DNA of 44,786 nt from Syntrophorhabdus sp. (GCA_012719415.1 JAAYAK010000313.1:1-44786); one strand, 5' to 3'; counted from the first letter of the stretch, positions 28,014 through 36,578 are shown. Translations and numbers: made by a program. The notes: generated from the letters alone by a model not told the origin.

Positions 28014-29007
28014 GAAGATAAAGAACGGCGCACTCGAAAGCGCTCTCGACACGTTCCTCGCGGAGAAGGAATACCTGGTGATGGGGTTCGAGAAGGACGC
28101 GAGCAACGTCTACCACCGGGTCTTCAAGGACAGACTGGACAACTACGCCCTCATGAGCCCCGTCTTCGCCATGAACGGCGCCCTCTACCTGAGAAGACTC
28201 TTCGCGAAGGGGGCGCAGATCATCCTCATGCTCCGGCCCTGCGAGATACGGTCCTACGTGGAGCTCGTCAAGCTGACGCAGATAGAACCCGAGAACATCA
28301 TCGCCGTGTCCGTCGATTGCTTCGGGACGGTCTCGTCGAAGAAGGAGGGCGACATCCCGGCCGGAGAGGAGCTTAAAGGGCTCACGAAGGATGCCGAAAA
28401 GGCGCGCTGGGCCTGCGCGAACTGCCGCGAGCGGCGCGGTGTCGTCGGTGACGCGGGGATACGCGTCGACGCGAACGGGGACTACTGGGCCTTTCCCTAC
28501 ACGGACAAGGGACAGGCGTTCTTCTCCCTTCTCGAAGGCGAGGCCGCCGAAGCGCCCGCGCAGATGGCAATAGGACCTGCCGAACCCCGGCCGGCGTTCC
28601 AGATCGACATGAAGGAGTTCGCCAAAGACTTCTCGAAGTGTATCATGTGCATGAACTGCCGCGATATGTGTCCCGTGTGCTACTGCGTTGACTGCGTCTT
28701 CAACGGCGACGAATACCTGCCAAAGGGTGACGCGCTCTTCAACAAGGTCTTCCGCGCCGGGTCGACGGGGATGCCCCGGGGCAAGGAACTCTTCCACCTC
28801 ATCCGCATGTACCATGTCTCCCAGACCTGTGTGGGATGCGGTGCCTGCGAGGAGGCCTGCCCTCAGGGGATACCGCTGACGAAGTACTTCAAGGGCGTCT
28901 CCGAGAGGCTCCAGGGGATGTTTTCCTACATGTCGGGACGCAGCAAGGACGAGATCATACCTTACCTTACCTTTATAGAGGAAGAACTGAAAGATGCCGA
29001 AGACTGA
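28003..29007 (+). CDS. FrhB/FdhB-like iron-sulfur flavoprotein
   Basis: Belongs to the broad coenzyme F420 hydrogenase / formate dehydrogenase beta-subunit group, usually FAD and 4Fe-4S proteins that join Hdr to a reducing partner. The 334 residues show MSPVFAMNGALYLRRLFAKG, LRPCEIRSYVELVKL and VDCFGTV in the FrhB-like domain. Two cysteine-rich ferredoxin motifs follow (CIMCMNCRDMCPVCYC near 212 and CVGCGACEEACPQG near 277). The order mvhD-fdhB-like-hdrC-hdrB suggests an Hdr complex that exchanges electrons with formate, NADH or ferredoxin. Substrate assignment is inference. Confidence 0.82.
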   Translation: MQGKKIKNGALESALDTFLAEKEYLVMGFEKDASNVYHRVFKDRLDNYALMSPVFAMNGALYLRRLFAKGAQIILMLRPCEIRSYVELVKLTQIEPENIIAVSVDCFGTVSSKKEGDIPAGEELKGLTKDAEKARWACANCRERRGVVGDAGIRVDANGDYWAFPYTDKGQAFFSLLEGEAAEAPAQMAIGPAEPRPAFQIDMKEFAKDFSKCIMCMNCRDMCPVCYCVDCVFNGDEYLPKGDALFNKVFRAGSTGMPRGKELFHLIRMYHVSQTCVGCGACEEACPQGIPLTKYFKGVSERLQGMFSYMSGRSKDEIIPYLTFIEEELKDAED

Positions 29008-29452
29008 GCACGCCCTGGAACTCACCGATTACGGAAGGCAGGACTTCGCCGTGTGCCTGGGATGCAAGATCTGCGCCTCGGTGTGCACCGTGAACGACCT
29101 GTCTCCCGGCACGAACCCCCAGGAGATGCTCCAGAGGCTCTTCCTGGGACAGGACGTGGCCGCCGACGAGCCGCTGGTGCGCTTCTGCACGGGATGCTAC
29201 CGCTGCACCGGCGCCTGCCCCTGGGAGATACGCATACCCGAGGTGGTAAGGGCCCTGCGCCATGAGCTCGGGACGGAATCTCCCTTCGAAAAGGCCTTCA
29301 AGGGGTCGGTCTCTCTCTTCGGCAGGGTCTACGAGCCCTACGTGCTCATGAAGGCCGTGCCCTTTCTCCTGAAGGGAGGGTACATGAAGCACATGACGCG
29401 GTGGATGGAATACATGGGTTTCCACCTGCCCCACAAGGTAAAGGGGATGTAA
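28994..29452 (+). CDS. hdrC: HdrC-type ferredoxin subunit
   Basis: The 152-residue product has two 4Fe-4S motifs with HdrC spacing (CLGCKICASVC near 21 and CTGCYRCTGACPWEIRIPEVVRALR near 65), the second being the HdrC hallmark. HdrC relays electrons from HdrA to HdrB. The start overlaps the previous gene by 14 bp and the stop is 1 bp ahead of hdrB. Confidence 0.9.
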   Translation: MPKTEHALELTDYGRQDFAVCLGCKICASVCTVNDLSPGTNPQEMLQRLFLGQDVAADEPLVRFCTGCYRCTGACPWEIRIPEVVRALRHELGTESPFEKAFKGSVSLFGRVYEPYVLMKAVPFLLKGGYMKHMTRWMEYMGFHLPHKVKGM

Positions 29453-29453
29453 G

Positions 29454-30134
29454 ATGGAATACGGCTACTATCCCGGCTGCTCGCTGACAGGCTCGGCGCA
29501 CAGGCTCGACAAGGGCATCAAGAAGGTCTTCGCGAAACAGGGCCACACCTTGAGGGAGATACCCGACTGGAACTGCTGCGGGGCCTTCGAGTACGGTGAC
29601 CGGAGGGAACTCGCGGGGCTTTCGAAAAAGAACCTCGAGAAGGCACGGGGGCATTTCAGCGAGATCGTCGCCCCCTGTCCGGCGTGCTACAAGAACCTGA
29701 AAGAGGCGGACGAGGAGCGGGAATTCGCGGTCACGCACCCTCTTGACCTCTTCGACGAGGCCTTCTTCGCCGCGATGAAGCAGGACCGCGACCTCACCGG
29801 CCAGGTCTTCACGCCTTACTATGGCTGCATCCTGCTGAGGCCCAAAGAGACGGCGATACGGAACACCACCGTCATGGAGGAGACCATCGCCCGCTTCGGC
29901 GGGGATGTGTCCGGCGAGGCGGTGAAGGACCGCTGCTGCGGCGGCAATCAGATCTTCATCAACAAGGACGTCACGGAGAAGCTCTCGCGTCTCGTCCTCG
30001 ACAGGTCGCAGGGGACGATCGTCGTTTTCTGTCCCCTCTGCCACATGGCGATGAAGACGTTCTCCGGGGAAAGGAAGGTCGTCTACTACACGGACCTTCT
30101 GCTCCACATCATGGGAGAAGGGGGTGCCCTGTGA
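29454..30134 (+). CDS. hdrB: HdrB-type CCG-domain subunit
   Basis: Catalytic-type Hdr subunit with two CCG domains (CxnCCGxmCxxC). First: YYPGCSLTGSA, WNCCGAFEYG, CPACYKNL. Second: YYGCILLRP, RCCGGNQIF, CPLCHMAM. Both cysteine sets look complete, so both non-cubane clusters could form. At 226 residues it is shorter than methanogen HdrB (near 290), the usual size of bacterial versions. The natural disulfide or other substrate in bacteria without coenzyme M/B is unknown. ATG 29454 follows AAGGGG; the end overlaps the next gene by 4 bp. Confidence 0.92.
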   Translation: MEYGYYPGCSLTGSAHRLDKGIKKVFAKQGHTLREIPDWNCCGAFEYGDRRELAGLSKKNLEKARGHFSEIVAPCPACYKNLKEADEEREFAVTHPLDLFDEAFFAAMKQDRDLTGQVFTPYYGCILLRPKETAIRNTTVMEETIARFGGDVSGEAVKDRCCGGNQIFINKDVTEKLSRLVLDRSQGTIVVFCPLCHMAMKTFSGERKVVYYTDLLLHIMGEGGAL

Positions 30135-31930
30135 ACGTGCTGATACTTGGCGGGGGCATAAGCGGCGTATCGGCGGCCAAGGTCGTTCTGAAGGAAGGCC
30201 ACAGGGCGATCATCCTTGAGAGCACGCCGGAGCTGGGCGGCACCATGGCCCGCATCGCGAACTGCCGCATCGGGTTCAAGACATTCTTCGACGAGATAAA
30301 GGACCACCCCAACCTTGAGGTCATACGGGGCGCGTCCGTCACGGCGGCGCGCAAAGAGGCCGATGGGTTCTCGGTTACCTTGAGTGACGGCGAGGTGGTC
30401 GAGGCCCACCGGGTGATCGTGGCCGCCGGCCTTTCCCCCTATGACCCCGTCGAGTACAAGGGCAAGAGGGTCTTGACGAGCCTCGAGTACGACGCCCGCA
30501 TCGACCAGAAGAACGGCGAACTGCCGGAAGACTTCACCAAGATCGGGTTTTTCCTCTGCGTGGGCTCGCGCTCGAAGGAGTACCCCCTGTGTTCCTCGGT
30601 GTGCTGCTCCTACACGATCCGCGAGGTCAAGTGGACCCTGCAGAGGGCGAAACCGGAGATAGCGGTCTTCTACAACGACTTACGGCTCTTCGGTCAGGAA
30701 TTCTACCTCGAGAAGGTCTACCGCGACGCGGGCGTCCGCTTCGTGCGCGCCAATTCCCGCTACTTTGAAGAAGACGAGGAGGGTGTGACGGTCCGTTACT
30801 TCGTCGATGGAGTGCTCAGGGAGGAACGATTCAATTACATCGTCCTTGCCATCGGGCTGCGCCCCAACCCCGGGCTCAAGGACCTCTCCGCCCTCTTCGG
30901 ATTTTCCCTCAACGAATACGGCTTTGTCGTGGAGGAAGAGCCCCTCGTGACGGACGCCCCGGGCGTCTTCGCCTGCGGCGGCGCCCTGGAGCCCATGAAC
31001 ATCAAGGATTCCATCATGACAGGCTTTGGCGCCGGTGTCCTTGCCGTGAAGGACGCGGACCTCCTCCTGGCCGCCGCCAGGGAAGATGGTCTCATCAACG
31101 ACGAGGACCCCCCGGAGATCACCATGCCCGAGGGCGACTTCGGGTCCTGCGCCTTCTATCTCGGTACCGGCGACGCCGGCGACGCGATGTTCTACGAGTA
31201 CATGTCGGCCCGCTTCATCGAGGCCGCGCGGAAGCTGAACGAGGCGGACAAGACCGTCTACATTGTCACGAAGAACACCGTGATGCCCTCCTACGACGAG
31301 GTGACCTTCGAGAAAGCGAGACGCGAGGGCGTCATCATCATCAACCTCGAGGAAGGCGAGAACTTCAGCGCCTCCGACGGTGCCATCCACATAGGCGGGC
31401 CGGGACGGGACCTCACCCTGGCGGCGGACCGGGTGGTTTCCTTCGACGATTACACCGAGCATTTCAAGGGCAGGGAATTCCTCTGTGTCTATCGCTCCGA
31501 GCCCCAGCTGCGCTGGAACCCGACGCGGTGGAGCCGCAAAAAATACCACATCGGCTTCTTGCGTCATCCCCGTGACAGGCGCTGGAAGCCGCGCGAGGTC
31601 CTCGGAGCCCTCGGCGAGATCCTCCTCGACCGCGGCGAGGAACGCCTCTATCCCACGGTGGCGGAAGAGAGCTGCAGTGGTTGCGGCTCCTGCAAGAACG
31701 CGTGTCCCCAGCAGGCCATCGACATCATGATCAAGCAAAGAGATCTGTCCATCTTTGGTCTCTTAAGCTCAACGAGCGTCCCCATAGCGCACATAGACGA
31801 AGGTGCCTGCGTGGCCTGCGGCCTGTGCGTGTCAACGTGCCCGTCGGACGTCATCAAATTCCCGTCTGAGGAAGAGAAGCACAAGATCGAGGAATGCATG
31901 ACGCACGTGCCATCCGAAAAGACGGCTTGA
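30131..31930 (+). CDS. Third HdrA-like flavoprotein with C-terminal ferredoxin domain
   Basis: 599 residues starting with GTG at 30131 (GTGA overlap with hdrB). It has an N-terminal FAD motif GGGISG (about 7-12) but lacks the N-terminal C-x-C-G arm of standard HdrA. FLCVGSRSKEYPLCSSVCCSY matches the HdrA cysteine region. The second half holds a domain of unclear type (about 330-470, GDAGDAMFYEYMSARFIEAA), then two 4Fe-4S motifs (CSGCGSCKNACPQQAI near 515 and CVACGLCVSTCPSDVI near 559). It is last in the Etf-Hdr operon. A role as an extra flavin hub is inference. The 222-bp gap after it carries only TTCAAG/CTTAAG repeat units and the next promoter. Confidence 0.82.
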   Translation: MNVLILGGGISGVSAAKVVLKEGHRAIILESTPELGGTMARIANCRIGFKTFFDEIKDHPNLEVIRGASVTAARKEADGFSVTLSDGEVVEAHRVIVAAGLSPYDPVEYKGKRVLTSLEYDARIDQKNGELPEDFTKIGFFLCVGSRSKEYPLCSSVCCSYTIREVKWTLQRAKPEIAVFYNDLRLFGQEFYLEKVYRDAGVRFVRANSRYFEEDEEGVTVRYFVDGVLREERFNYIVLAIGLRPNPGLKDLSALFGFSLNEYGFVVEEEPLVTDAPGVFACGGALEPMNIKDSIMTGFGAGVLAVKDADLLLAAAREDGLINDEDPPEITMPEGDFGSCAFYLGTGDAGDAMFYEYMSARFIEAARKLNEADKTVYIVTKNTVMPSYDEVTFEKARREGVIIINLEEGENFSASDGAIHIGGPGRDLTLAADRVVSFDDYTEHFKGREFLCVYRSEPQLRWNPTRWSRKKYHIGFLRHPRDRRWKPREVLGALGEILLDRGEERLYPTVAEESCSGCGSCKNACPQQAIDIMIKQRDLSIFGLLSSTSVPIAHIDEGACVACGLCVSTCPSDVIKFPSEEEKHKIEECMTHVPSEKTA

Positions 31931-32059
31931 ACGAAGAGAAGACCGCTTGAGCCGCTCGAACGTTAAAAAATAGAAAATACTGCTGCTCGTATCTTTGACC
32001 TGGTGCGAATACGGTTGCTCCAGCCTGTCGGAGATGTGGAGGCTTATTCTTTGTTTCCC

Positions 32060-32108
32060 ACGCTTAAGCCGCTTAAGCCGCTCAAGCCATTCAAGCCATT
32101 CAAGCCAT
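32060..32108. repeat. Tandem 9-bp array of CTTAAGC/TTCAAGC units
   Basis: Five to six 9-bp units (CGCTTAAGC twice, CGCTCAAGC, CATTCAAGC twice, CAT) sit just upstream of the glycerate kinase promoter. They belong to the same TTCAAG-type family seen at 10427-10515, 16807-16838 and 33523-33560. Confidence 0.75.
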
Positions 32109-32117
32109 CTTTATGTC

Positions 32118-32145
32118 TTGAACTTGATCCTTTACGAGTTATACT
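32118..32145 (+). promoter_or_regulatory. Sigma70-type promoter of glycerate kinase
   Basis: TTGAAC, a 16-bp spacer and TATACT. Transcription would begin within a base or two of the ATG at 32153, and no ribosome site is visible, so the mRNA may be leaderless. Confidence 0.55.
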
Positions 32146-32152
32146 AGTTACT

Positions 32153-33484
32153 ATGACGCCGGAAAAGAGAAGAGACGCGATCGTTGATATTTTCAGGGCA
32201 GGGCTTCGGGCTGTTGATCCGGGGCGGTCCGTGAGGGAGCATATGCCTCATGTGTTCAACGTGTGCCGGGAGACGGGTGTCACGGAGGTGGAGGTCATCG
32301 CCCTCGGCAAGGGCGCGGCCACCATGGCGAAGGCGGCCATGGACGAACTCAACGACAAGGTCCACGCCAGGGGGATCGTCCTTACGAAGTACGGCCACGC
32401 CCATGGTGTTGTCTTTCACGGCAACGTGGAGGTCTTCGAGGCGGGACACCCCATACCGGACGAGGCGGGCCACGCGGCGGCGCAGAGGATCCTGAGGGTC
32501 CTTGAGGACGCCGACGAGACAATGCTTGCCCTCTTTCTCATCTCCGGAGGCGGCTCGGCGCTTCTCGCGTCCCCCGCGGAGGGCATGACCCTTGCCGACA
32601 AGCAGGCCGTGACGGACCTCCTGCTCAGATCCGGCGCCAGCATAGACGAGCTCAACACGGTGCGCAAGCACCTCTCCCGGGTAAAGGGCGGCAGACTGGC
32701 GAAGGCCGCCTACCCCGCCCACGGTATATCCCTTATCCTCTCCGATGTCATCGGCGACCGCCTGGACGTCATCGCCTCGGGCCCCACGGCGCCCGATCCC
32801 TCGACGTACGCGGAGGCCATCGATGTCCTCGGCAGGTACAACCTGAAGGACAAAGTCCCCGCCAATGTCATGAAGATACTCCTTGACGGCGCCGCCGGTA
32901 CCTTCCCCGAGACCCCGAAGAAGGGCGACCCCGTCTTCGCGAACTTCGAGAACATCATCATAGCCGGCAACCAGAAGGCCACAGCCGCCGCCGAAGCACG
33001 CGCGATCGAACTCGGCTTCAACCCCGTCGCCCCCGCCAACAACGTGGAGGGCGAAGCCAGCAAACTGGGCGCCCGCTACGCCCGCGCCGTCAGGTCCACC
33101 CAGAGATGGATAGGCAACGACCCCCAACGCCAGAGCATGTGCTTCATCTACGGCGGCGAACCGACGGTAACGGTGAAGGGGGACGGCAAGGGGGGGCGGA
33201 ACACGGAGCTGGCACTGGCCTTCGCCATCGCCGCTGACGGTATGGAGGGCGTCACGTTCCTCTCGGCGGGTACCGACGGAACGGACGGGCCCACGGATGC
33301 CGCGGGGGCCATAGTGGACGGGGGGACGGTGAAGCGAGGGAGAGAGAAGGGGCTCGACGCGCGGGAGTACCTGGAGAGGAATGATTCGTACAGCTTCTTC
33401 AAGGAAACGGGAGAGCTATTGATAACGGGGCCGACGGGGACGAACGTGATGGACCTCGAGATCGTCCTTATTGAGCGCCCTTGA
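32153..33484 (+). CDS. gck: Glycerate 2-kinase (GckA/TtuD, MOFRL family)
   Basis: Phosphorylates D-glycerate to 2-phosphoglycerate. From ATG 32153 (MTPEKRRDAIVDIFRAGLRAVDP) the product has 443 residues, normal for the family. The N-terminal domain has VIALGKGAATMAKAAMDEL, the conserved GHPIPDEAG loop and LISGGGSALLASPAEGMTLADK. The C-terminal MOFRL domain has IYGGEPTVTVKGDGKGGRNTELALAFAI and FLSAGTDGTDGPTDAAGAIVDG. An upstream in-frame start would run through the repeat array and promoter, so I reject it. The last 264 bp are duplicated as a fragment at 37451-37714. Confidence 0.92.
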   Translation: MTPEKRRDAIVDIFRAGLRAVDPGRSVREHMPHVFNVCRETGVTEVEVIALGKGAATMAKAAMDELNDKVHARGIVLTKYGHAHGVVFHGNVEVFEAGHPIPDEAGHAAAQRILRVLEDADETMLALFLISGGGSALLASPAEGMTLADKQAVTDLLLRSGASIDELNTVRKHLSRVKGGRLAKAAYPAHGISLILSDVIGDRLDVIASGPTAPDPSTYAEAIDVLGRYNLKDKVPANVMKILLDGAAGTFPETPKKGDPVFANFENIIIAGNQKATAAAEARAIELGFNPVAPANNVEGEASKLGARYARAVRSTQRWIGNDPQRQSMCFIYGGEPTVTVKGDGKGGRNTELALAFAIAADGMEGVTFLSAGTDGTDGPTDAAGAIVDGGTVKRGREKGLDAREYLERNDSYSFFKETGELLITGPTGTNVMDLEIVLIERP

Positions 33485-33522
33485 AGGGCGCGTTAGAGCC
33501 GTTGGAAGGTGGAAGAAAAGAC

Positions 33523-33625
33523 GGCTTGAATGGCTTGAGCCGTTTGAACAGCTTGAGCGTTAACAGATAGAAAGACTTGAAGACTTACCTCACGCCCTCG
33601 CGTCGCAGACGGGAATGAAAGACAC
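33523..33625. repeat. Intergenic repeat remnants between gck and the AbiE-like module
   Basis: Several CTTGA-type units (33523-33560) are followed by a short piece of the palindromic repeat family (CTCACGCCC ... GTCGCAGACGGGA, about 33590-33610). No gene is visible in 33485-33741. Confidence 0.6.
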
Positions 33626-33688
33626 CGCACAGAGACCCCGCGCAGGTTATCCTCCTGAACCCCGAGGTTTGATCTGTTTGGCTTGCTT

Positions 33689-33712
33689 TATAATACTCAA
33701 GTGTATTATACT
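33689..33712 (+). promoter_or_regulatory. Promoter with overlapping operator for the AbiE-like module
   Basis: TATAATAC (33689-33696) and GTATTATA (33703-33710) form an 8-bp inverted repeat over two possible -10 boxes, TATAAT and TATACT (33707-33712). TTGCTT at 33683 lies 18 bp before the second. An operator over the promoter is usual for self-regulated toxin-antitoxin modules. Confidence 0.5.
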
Positions 33713-33741
33713 GCAATCATCTGATGGTAATGGAGGGTGTG

Positions 33742-34656
33742 ATGGGAGTCAAATCGTTCGACGAGGGCAGGATCAAATCCGCTGAGGTTATCCAGCTCAT
33801 CACGCTCTACAACCTCTTTTCAAGGAAGGAAAGCAGGAATATCATCTTTCAGGGCGGCACCGCGTTGCGATGGTTTCATGGGAACGAAAGGTTTTCCGAG
33901 GACCTGGACTTCGTGACATCCCTTAGCATGACGGAGCTGACGGGTCTGCTTAATTCCCTTGCCGTCAGCATCGAAACAGGCATCAAGGCCCAATTCGGTC
34001 CCGGGGCCTTCACGCTGAGACAGAAGGACAGGGGGAGAGAAGGGTCTGTCACGGCTTTTGTCGAGTATGCTTCGGAAGGGCAGCGCGGGAAAACCATGGT
34101 GAAACTGGAGTTCGAGAGGCTGAAGGCGGGCGCCTCCCCCGGGCAGGAACAGGTGATCCTTTCCTCGGCGCCGGCGGTTTCGTATTTCATCAGGACCGGC
34201 CAGGTCATGTTCCCGCCCGGACGCGTCGTCAACATCGAAACGGTGGAGGAGATCTTTTCCGACAAGATCAGGGCCCTCCTGGAACGCCGCTACCTCAAAG
34301 GCAGGGATCTCTACGATATCTGGTTTATGACGAAGACGCTGAGCCTGACACCCGATATCGGGCTGGTGAAGAGGAAACTGGAGATGTACGAGCATCCTTT
34401 TGCGCTTACGAGGGAGCCGGGTTATTTCCCTCAACTGGCACAAAACCCCGAAAGTGACGAGGCGGCCAGGGCTCGCGCGGAGATCGACAGGGACCTCAGC
34501 CGGTTCATCCACGAAGACGTGATGAAGGTCCTCAGGAAGGACAGCTTCCAACCGATCCTCGCCGCAACCGGTGAAGCATTCGAGAAACTCCTCGGGGAGG
34601 GCCTCGATCTTGCCGGGTACCGAACCGTCGGCAATGAACGGGAAACGGGGTCATGA
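33742..34656 (+). CDS. AbiEii-like nucleotidyltransferase toxin (type IV TA)
   Basis: Member of the AbiEii/AbiGii nucleotidyltransferase family. The signature FQGGTALRWFHGNERFSEDLDFVT combines the GG-(S/T) loop with the metal-binding D-x-D pair. Further family features are the EEIFSDKIRALLERRYLKGRDLYDIWFM segment (K-x-R-A and R-D-x-x-D). I choose ATG 33742 (MGVKSFDEGR), behind GGAGG, which gives 304 residues; earlier in-frame ATGs exist at 33724 and 33730. It overlaps the next gene by 4 bp. The toxin comes before its antitoxin, opposite to the classical abiE order. Confidence 0.85.
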   Translation: MGVKSFDEGRIKSAEVIQLITLYNLFSRKESRNIIFQGGTALRWFHGNERFSEDLDFVTSLSMTELTGLLNSLAVSIETGIKAQFGPGAFTLRQKDRGREGSVTAFVEYASEGQRGKTMVKLEFERLKAGASPGQEQVILSSAPAVSYFIRTGQVMFPPGRVVNIETVEEIFSDKIRALLERRYLKGRDLYDIWFMTKTLSLTPDIGLVKRKLEMYEHPFALTREPGYFPQLAQNPESDEAARARAEIDRDLSRFIHEDVMKVLRKDSFQPILAATGEAFEKLLGEGLDLAGYRTVGNERETGS

Positions 34657-35228
34657 GCAGGCAGACGAGCTTCGCGGTACTGGAGAAACTGCCCAGGCTC
34701 TTCACCTACGCCGACGCCGGGCAGCTCACCGGCAACGCCAACGTCTTCCTGACCCGGGCGCTGAAGGTCGGATATGTGACCCGGCTGGCGAAAGGGTGCT
34801 ATTTCAACGCCCTGATCTTCAGGAGTGAGCCCCCCACCGTGGAGGAGGTGGCATGCTTCGTCCGGATGCCGACATATGTCTCCTGCGAATGGGCTATGAA
34901 CTACCACGGGCTCTTGCTCCAGGTTCCCCTGACATGCACGGCCGTCACGCTGCACTCCACGTACGGGGCACGCAACAGGATCAGCTACGGGAACCGCATG
35001 ATCGAGTTCTCCTCGATCGCCGACAAGCTGTTCTTCGGGTTCGACACGAGAGACGGGGTCAGCATCGCCACCGCCGAGAAGGCTCTCCTCGACGCCGTGT
35101 ACCTCAGGAAATATGTCCCCTTCAGGGACGAACTGGAAACGGATGTCCTCGACCCCGCAAAGCTCAAAGAAATGGCGGCTCCCTTCCCGTCCACAACCCG
35201 TAACATGGCACTTTCATTGATCCCATGA
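34653..35228 (+). CDS. AbiEi-like antitoxin / transcriptional regulator
   Basis: The 191-residue product begins with a winged-helix region (LPRLFTYADAGQLTGNANVFLTRALKVGYVTRLAKGCYFN), as in AbiEi antitoxins that repress their own promoter. A central EWAMNYHGLLLQVPLTCTAVTLHSTYG and TAEKALLDAVYLRKY match the AbiEi-type C-terminal domain. It overlaps the toxin gene by ATGA. The product probably neutralises the AbiEii-like enzyme and binds the palindrome at 33689-33710; both are inferences. Confidence 0.78.
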   Translation: MSRQTSFAVLEKLPRLFTYADAGQLTGNANVFLTRALKVGYVTRLAKGCYFNALIFRSEPPTVEEVACFVRMPTYVSCEWAMNYHGLLLQVPLTCTAVTLHSTYGARNRISYGNRMIEFSSIADKLFFGFDTRDGVSIATAEKALLDAVYLRKYVPFRDELETDVLDPAKLKEMAAPFPSTTRNMALSLIP

Positions 35229-35331
35229 AACGAACCGCTGGGAGGGACATATGCGAAACATCTCGAGAGACGCCATAGCCAGGTGCGGACGTGTTTGTGA
35301 TTCGGGGGAAGTGAACATTGGAGGCGAGTGA

Positions 35332-36120
35332 ATGGTTGGTGCTATCGCGGGTGATATTATTGGGTCGGTGTATGAGGCGCATCCTGTCAAGATGAAGGAT
35401 TTCCCTCTTTTTCACCCCCGGTGCCGTTTCACCGATGATTCCGTGCTCACCATCGCGGTGGCCGAGGCCATTTTGACGGACGGGGACTACCGCCGCTCAG
35501 TGTGGGAGTTGGGTCGCCGGTATCCGTATGCGGGGTACGGCGGCGACTTCAGACGCTGGCTGAACTCGAGTTCCCCCGAACCATACAACAGTTGGGGCAA
35601 CGGCTCCGCCATGCGGGTCAGTCCCGTGGGGTGGGCATTTAACAGCATCGACGAGGTCCTCACCGAGGCCGCCCGGACGGCGGAAATATCCCACAACCAC
35701 CCCGAAGGCATCAAAGGCGCACAGGCCGCAGCATTAGCCGTGTTCCTGGCCAGGACGACAGGGGACAAAGAGCTCATGAAGAAGGAAATATCCGAACGCT
35801 TCGGCTACGACCTCAACCGCACGGTCGACAGCATCCGCCCATCCTACGGCTTCGACGTATCCTGCCAGGGCACGGTACCGGAAGCCATCATCGCCTTCCT
35901 CGACGCCAACGACTACGAAGACGCCATCCGCAACGCCATTTCTCTTGGGGGTGATAGCGACACGCTTGCGTGTATCACAGGGGCGATTGCAGAAGCATAT
36001 TACGGGCCGGTTGCGCAGAGTATCTTCGATAAGGTTAAGGTGATTTTGCCGGGGGACCTGTGGGGGATTGCGGAGGGGTTTTGCGGAAAATACGGACCCG
36101 TGTATGTGTGGAAGGGCTAA
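35332..36120 (+). CDS. ADP-ribosylglycohydrolase family protein (copy 1)
   Basis: ARH/DraG-type enzymes remove ADP-ribose from proteins, nucleic acids or small molecules. The 262-residue product has the metal-site motifs GAIAGDIIGS near the N-terminus, FTDDSVLT (the T-D-D metal ligands, about 33-40) and GGDSDTLACITGAIAEA (D-S-D, about 208-212), all intact. The ATG follows GGAGGCG. It is about 87% identical by eye to the copy at 39829-40608, and some 45 bp upstream are also shared. Its neighbours are TA modules, one of which might ADP-ribosylate or otherwise modify targets, but I see no ADP-ribosyltransferase partner. Confidence 0.9.
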   Translation: MVGAIAGDIIGSVYEAHPVKMKDFPLFHPRCRFTDDSVLTIAVAEAILTDGDYRRSVWELGRRYPYAGYGGDFRRWLNSSSPEPYNSWGNGSAMRVSPVGWAFNSIDEVLTEAARTAEISHNHPEGIKGAQAAALAVFLARTTGDKELMKKEISERFGYDLNRTVDSIRPSYGFDVSCQGTVPEAIIAFLDANDYEDAIRNAISLGGDSDTLACITGAIAEAYYGPVAQSIFDKVKVILPGDLWGIAEGFCGKYGPVYVWKG

Positions 36121-36240
36121 GAGCTTGCCTCGCGCCCACCCGTCGCAGACGGGACCGATTTCGCAGAGGGCGCGAAGAGATGAAACGAGAGAGAACATTG
36201 ATGCTTCTTCGCTCGATCTCCTGTCCCTGCTCAGGCGAAG

Positions 36241-36283
36241 TTGACCGGCGCGCAAAACTGGTGTACGCTTTACGTGAGTACAC
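36241..36283 (+). promoter_or_regulatory. Promoter and operator of the TacAT-like module
   Basis: TTGACC (36241-36246), a 17-bp spacer and TACGCT (36264-36269) form a plausible promoter. Overlapping it, GTGTAC (36261-36266) and GTACAC (36278-36283) form an inverted repeat, a likely operator for the antitoxin. AGGAG lies 7 bp ahead of ATG 36300. Confidence 0.55.
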
Positions 36284-36299
36284 AAGATAGGAGACTGTC

Positions 36300-36578
36300 A
36301 TGCCAAGAGCTGTTGTTGAAGCTAGTGAAAGGATGAACCTCCGGGTCAAGCCGGAGGTGAAAGCACGCCTTGTCCGGGCAGCCGCGTTGCGCCACATGGA
36401 CCTGACGGAGTTTGTGACGCGGACCGCGTTGCACGAGGCGGAAGCCGTGATCGAGGAGGCAGAACACATCAAGCTGTCAGAGAGAGACAGCCTGCTTGTT
36501 CTCGATCTGCTCGAAAACCCGCCGCCGGCGAATGCCAGGCTTCGCGCCGCGATCGCGGCGATGCCGAAAAAGGCATGA
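36300..36578 (+). CDS. tacA: DUF1778 / TacA-like antitoxin
   Basis: 92-residue ribbon-helix-helix protein (MNLRVKPEVKARLVRAAALRHMDLTEFVTRTALHEAEAVI), followed by an acidic helix and the LSERDSLLVLDLLENPP segment that binds the acetyltransferase toxin in TacAT pairs. It overlaps the toxin gene by ATGA, a standard arrangement. It should bind its own operator at 36261-36283. Confidence 0.92.
   Translation: MPRAVVEASERMNLRVKPEVKARLVRAAALRHMDLTEFVTRTALHEAEAVIEEAEHIKLSERDSLLVLDLLENPPPANARLRAAIAAMPKKA

Noticed and set aside
32003-32152. In-frame N-terminal extension of glycerate kinase
   Set aside because: It would translate a tandem repeat array (KPLKPLKPFKPFK) and the promoter. Family members begin near ATG 32153.
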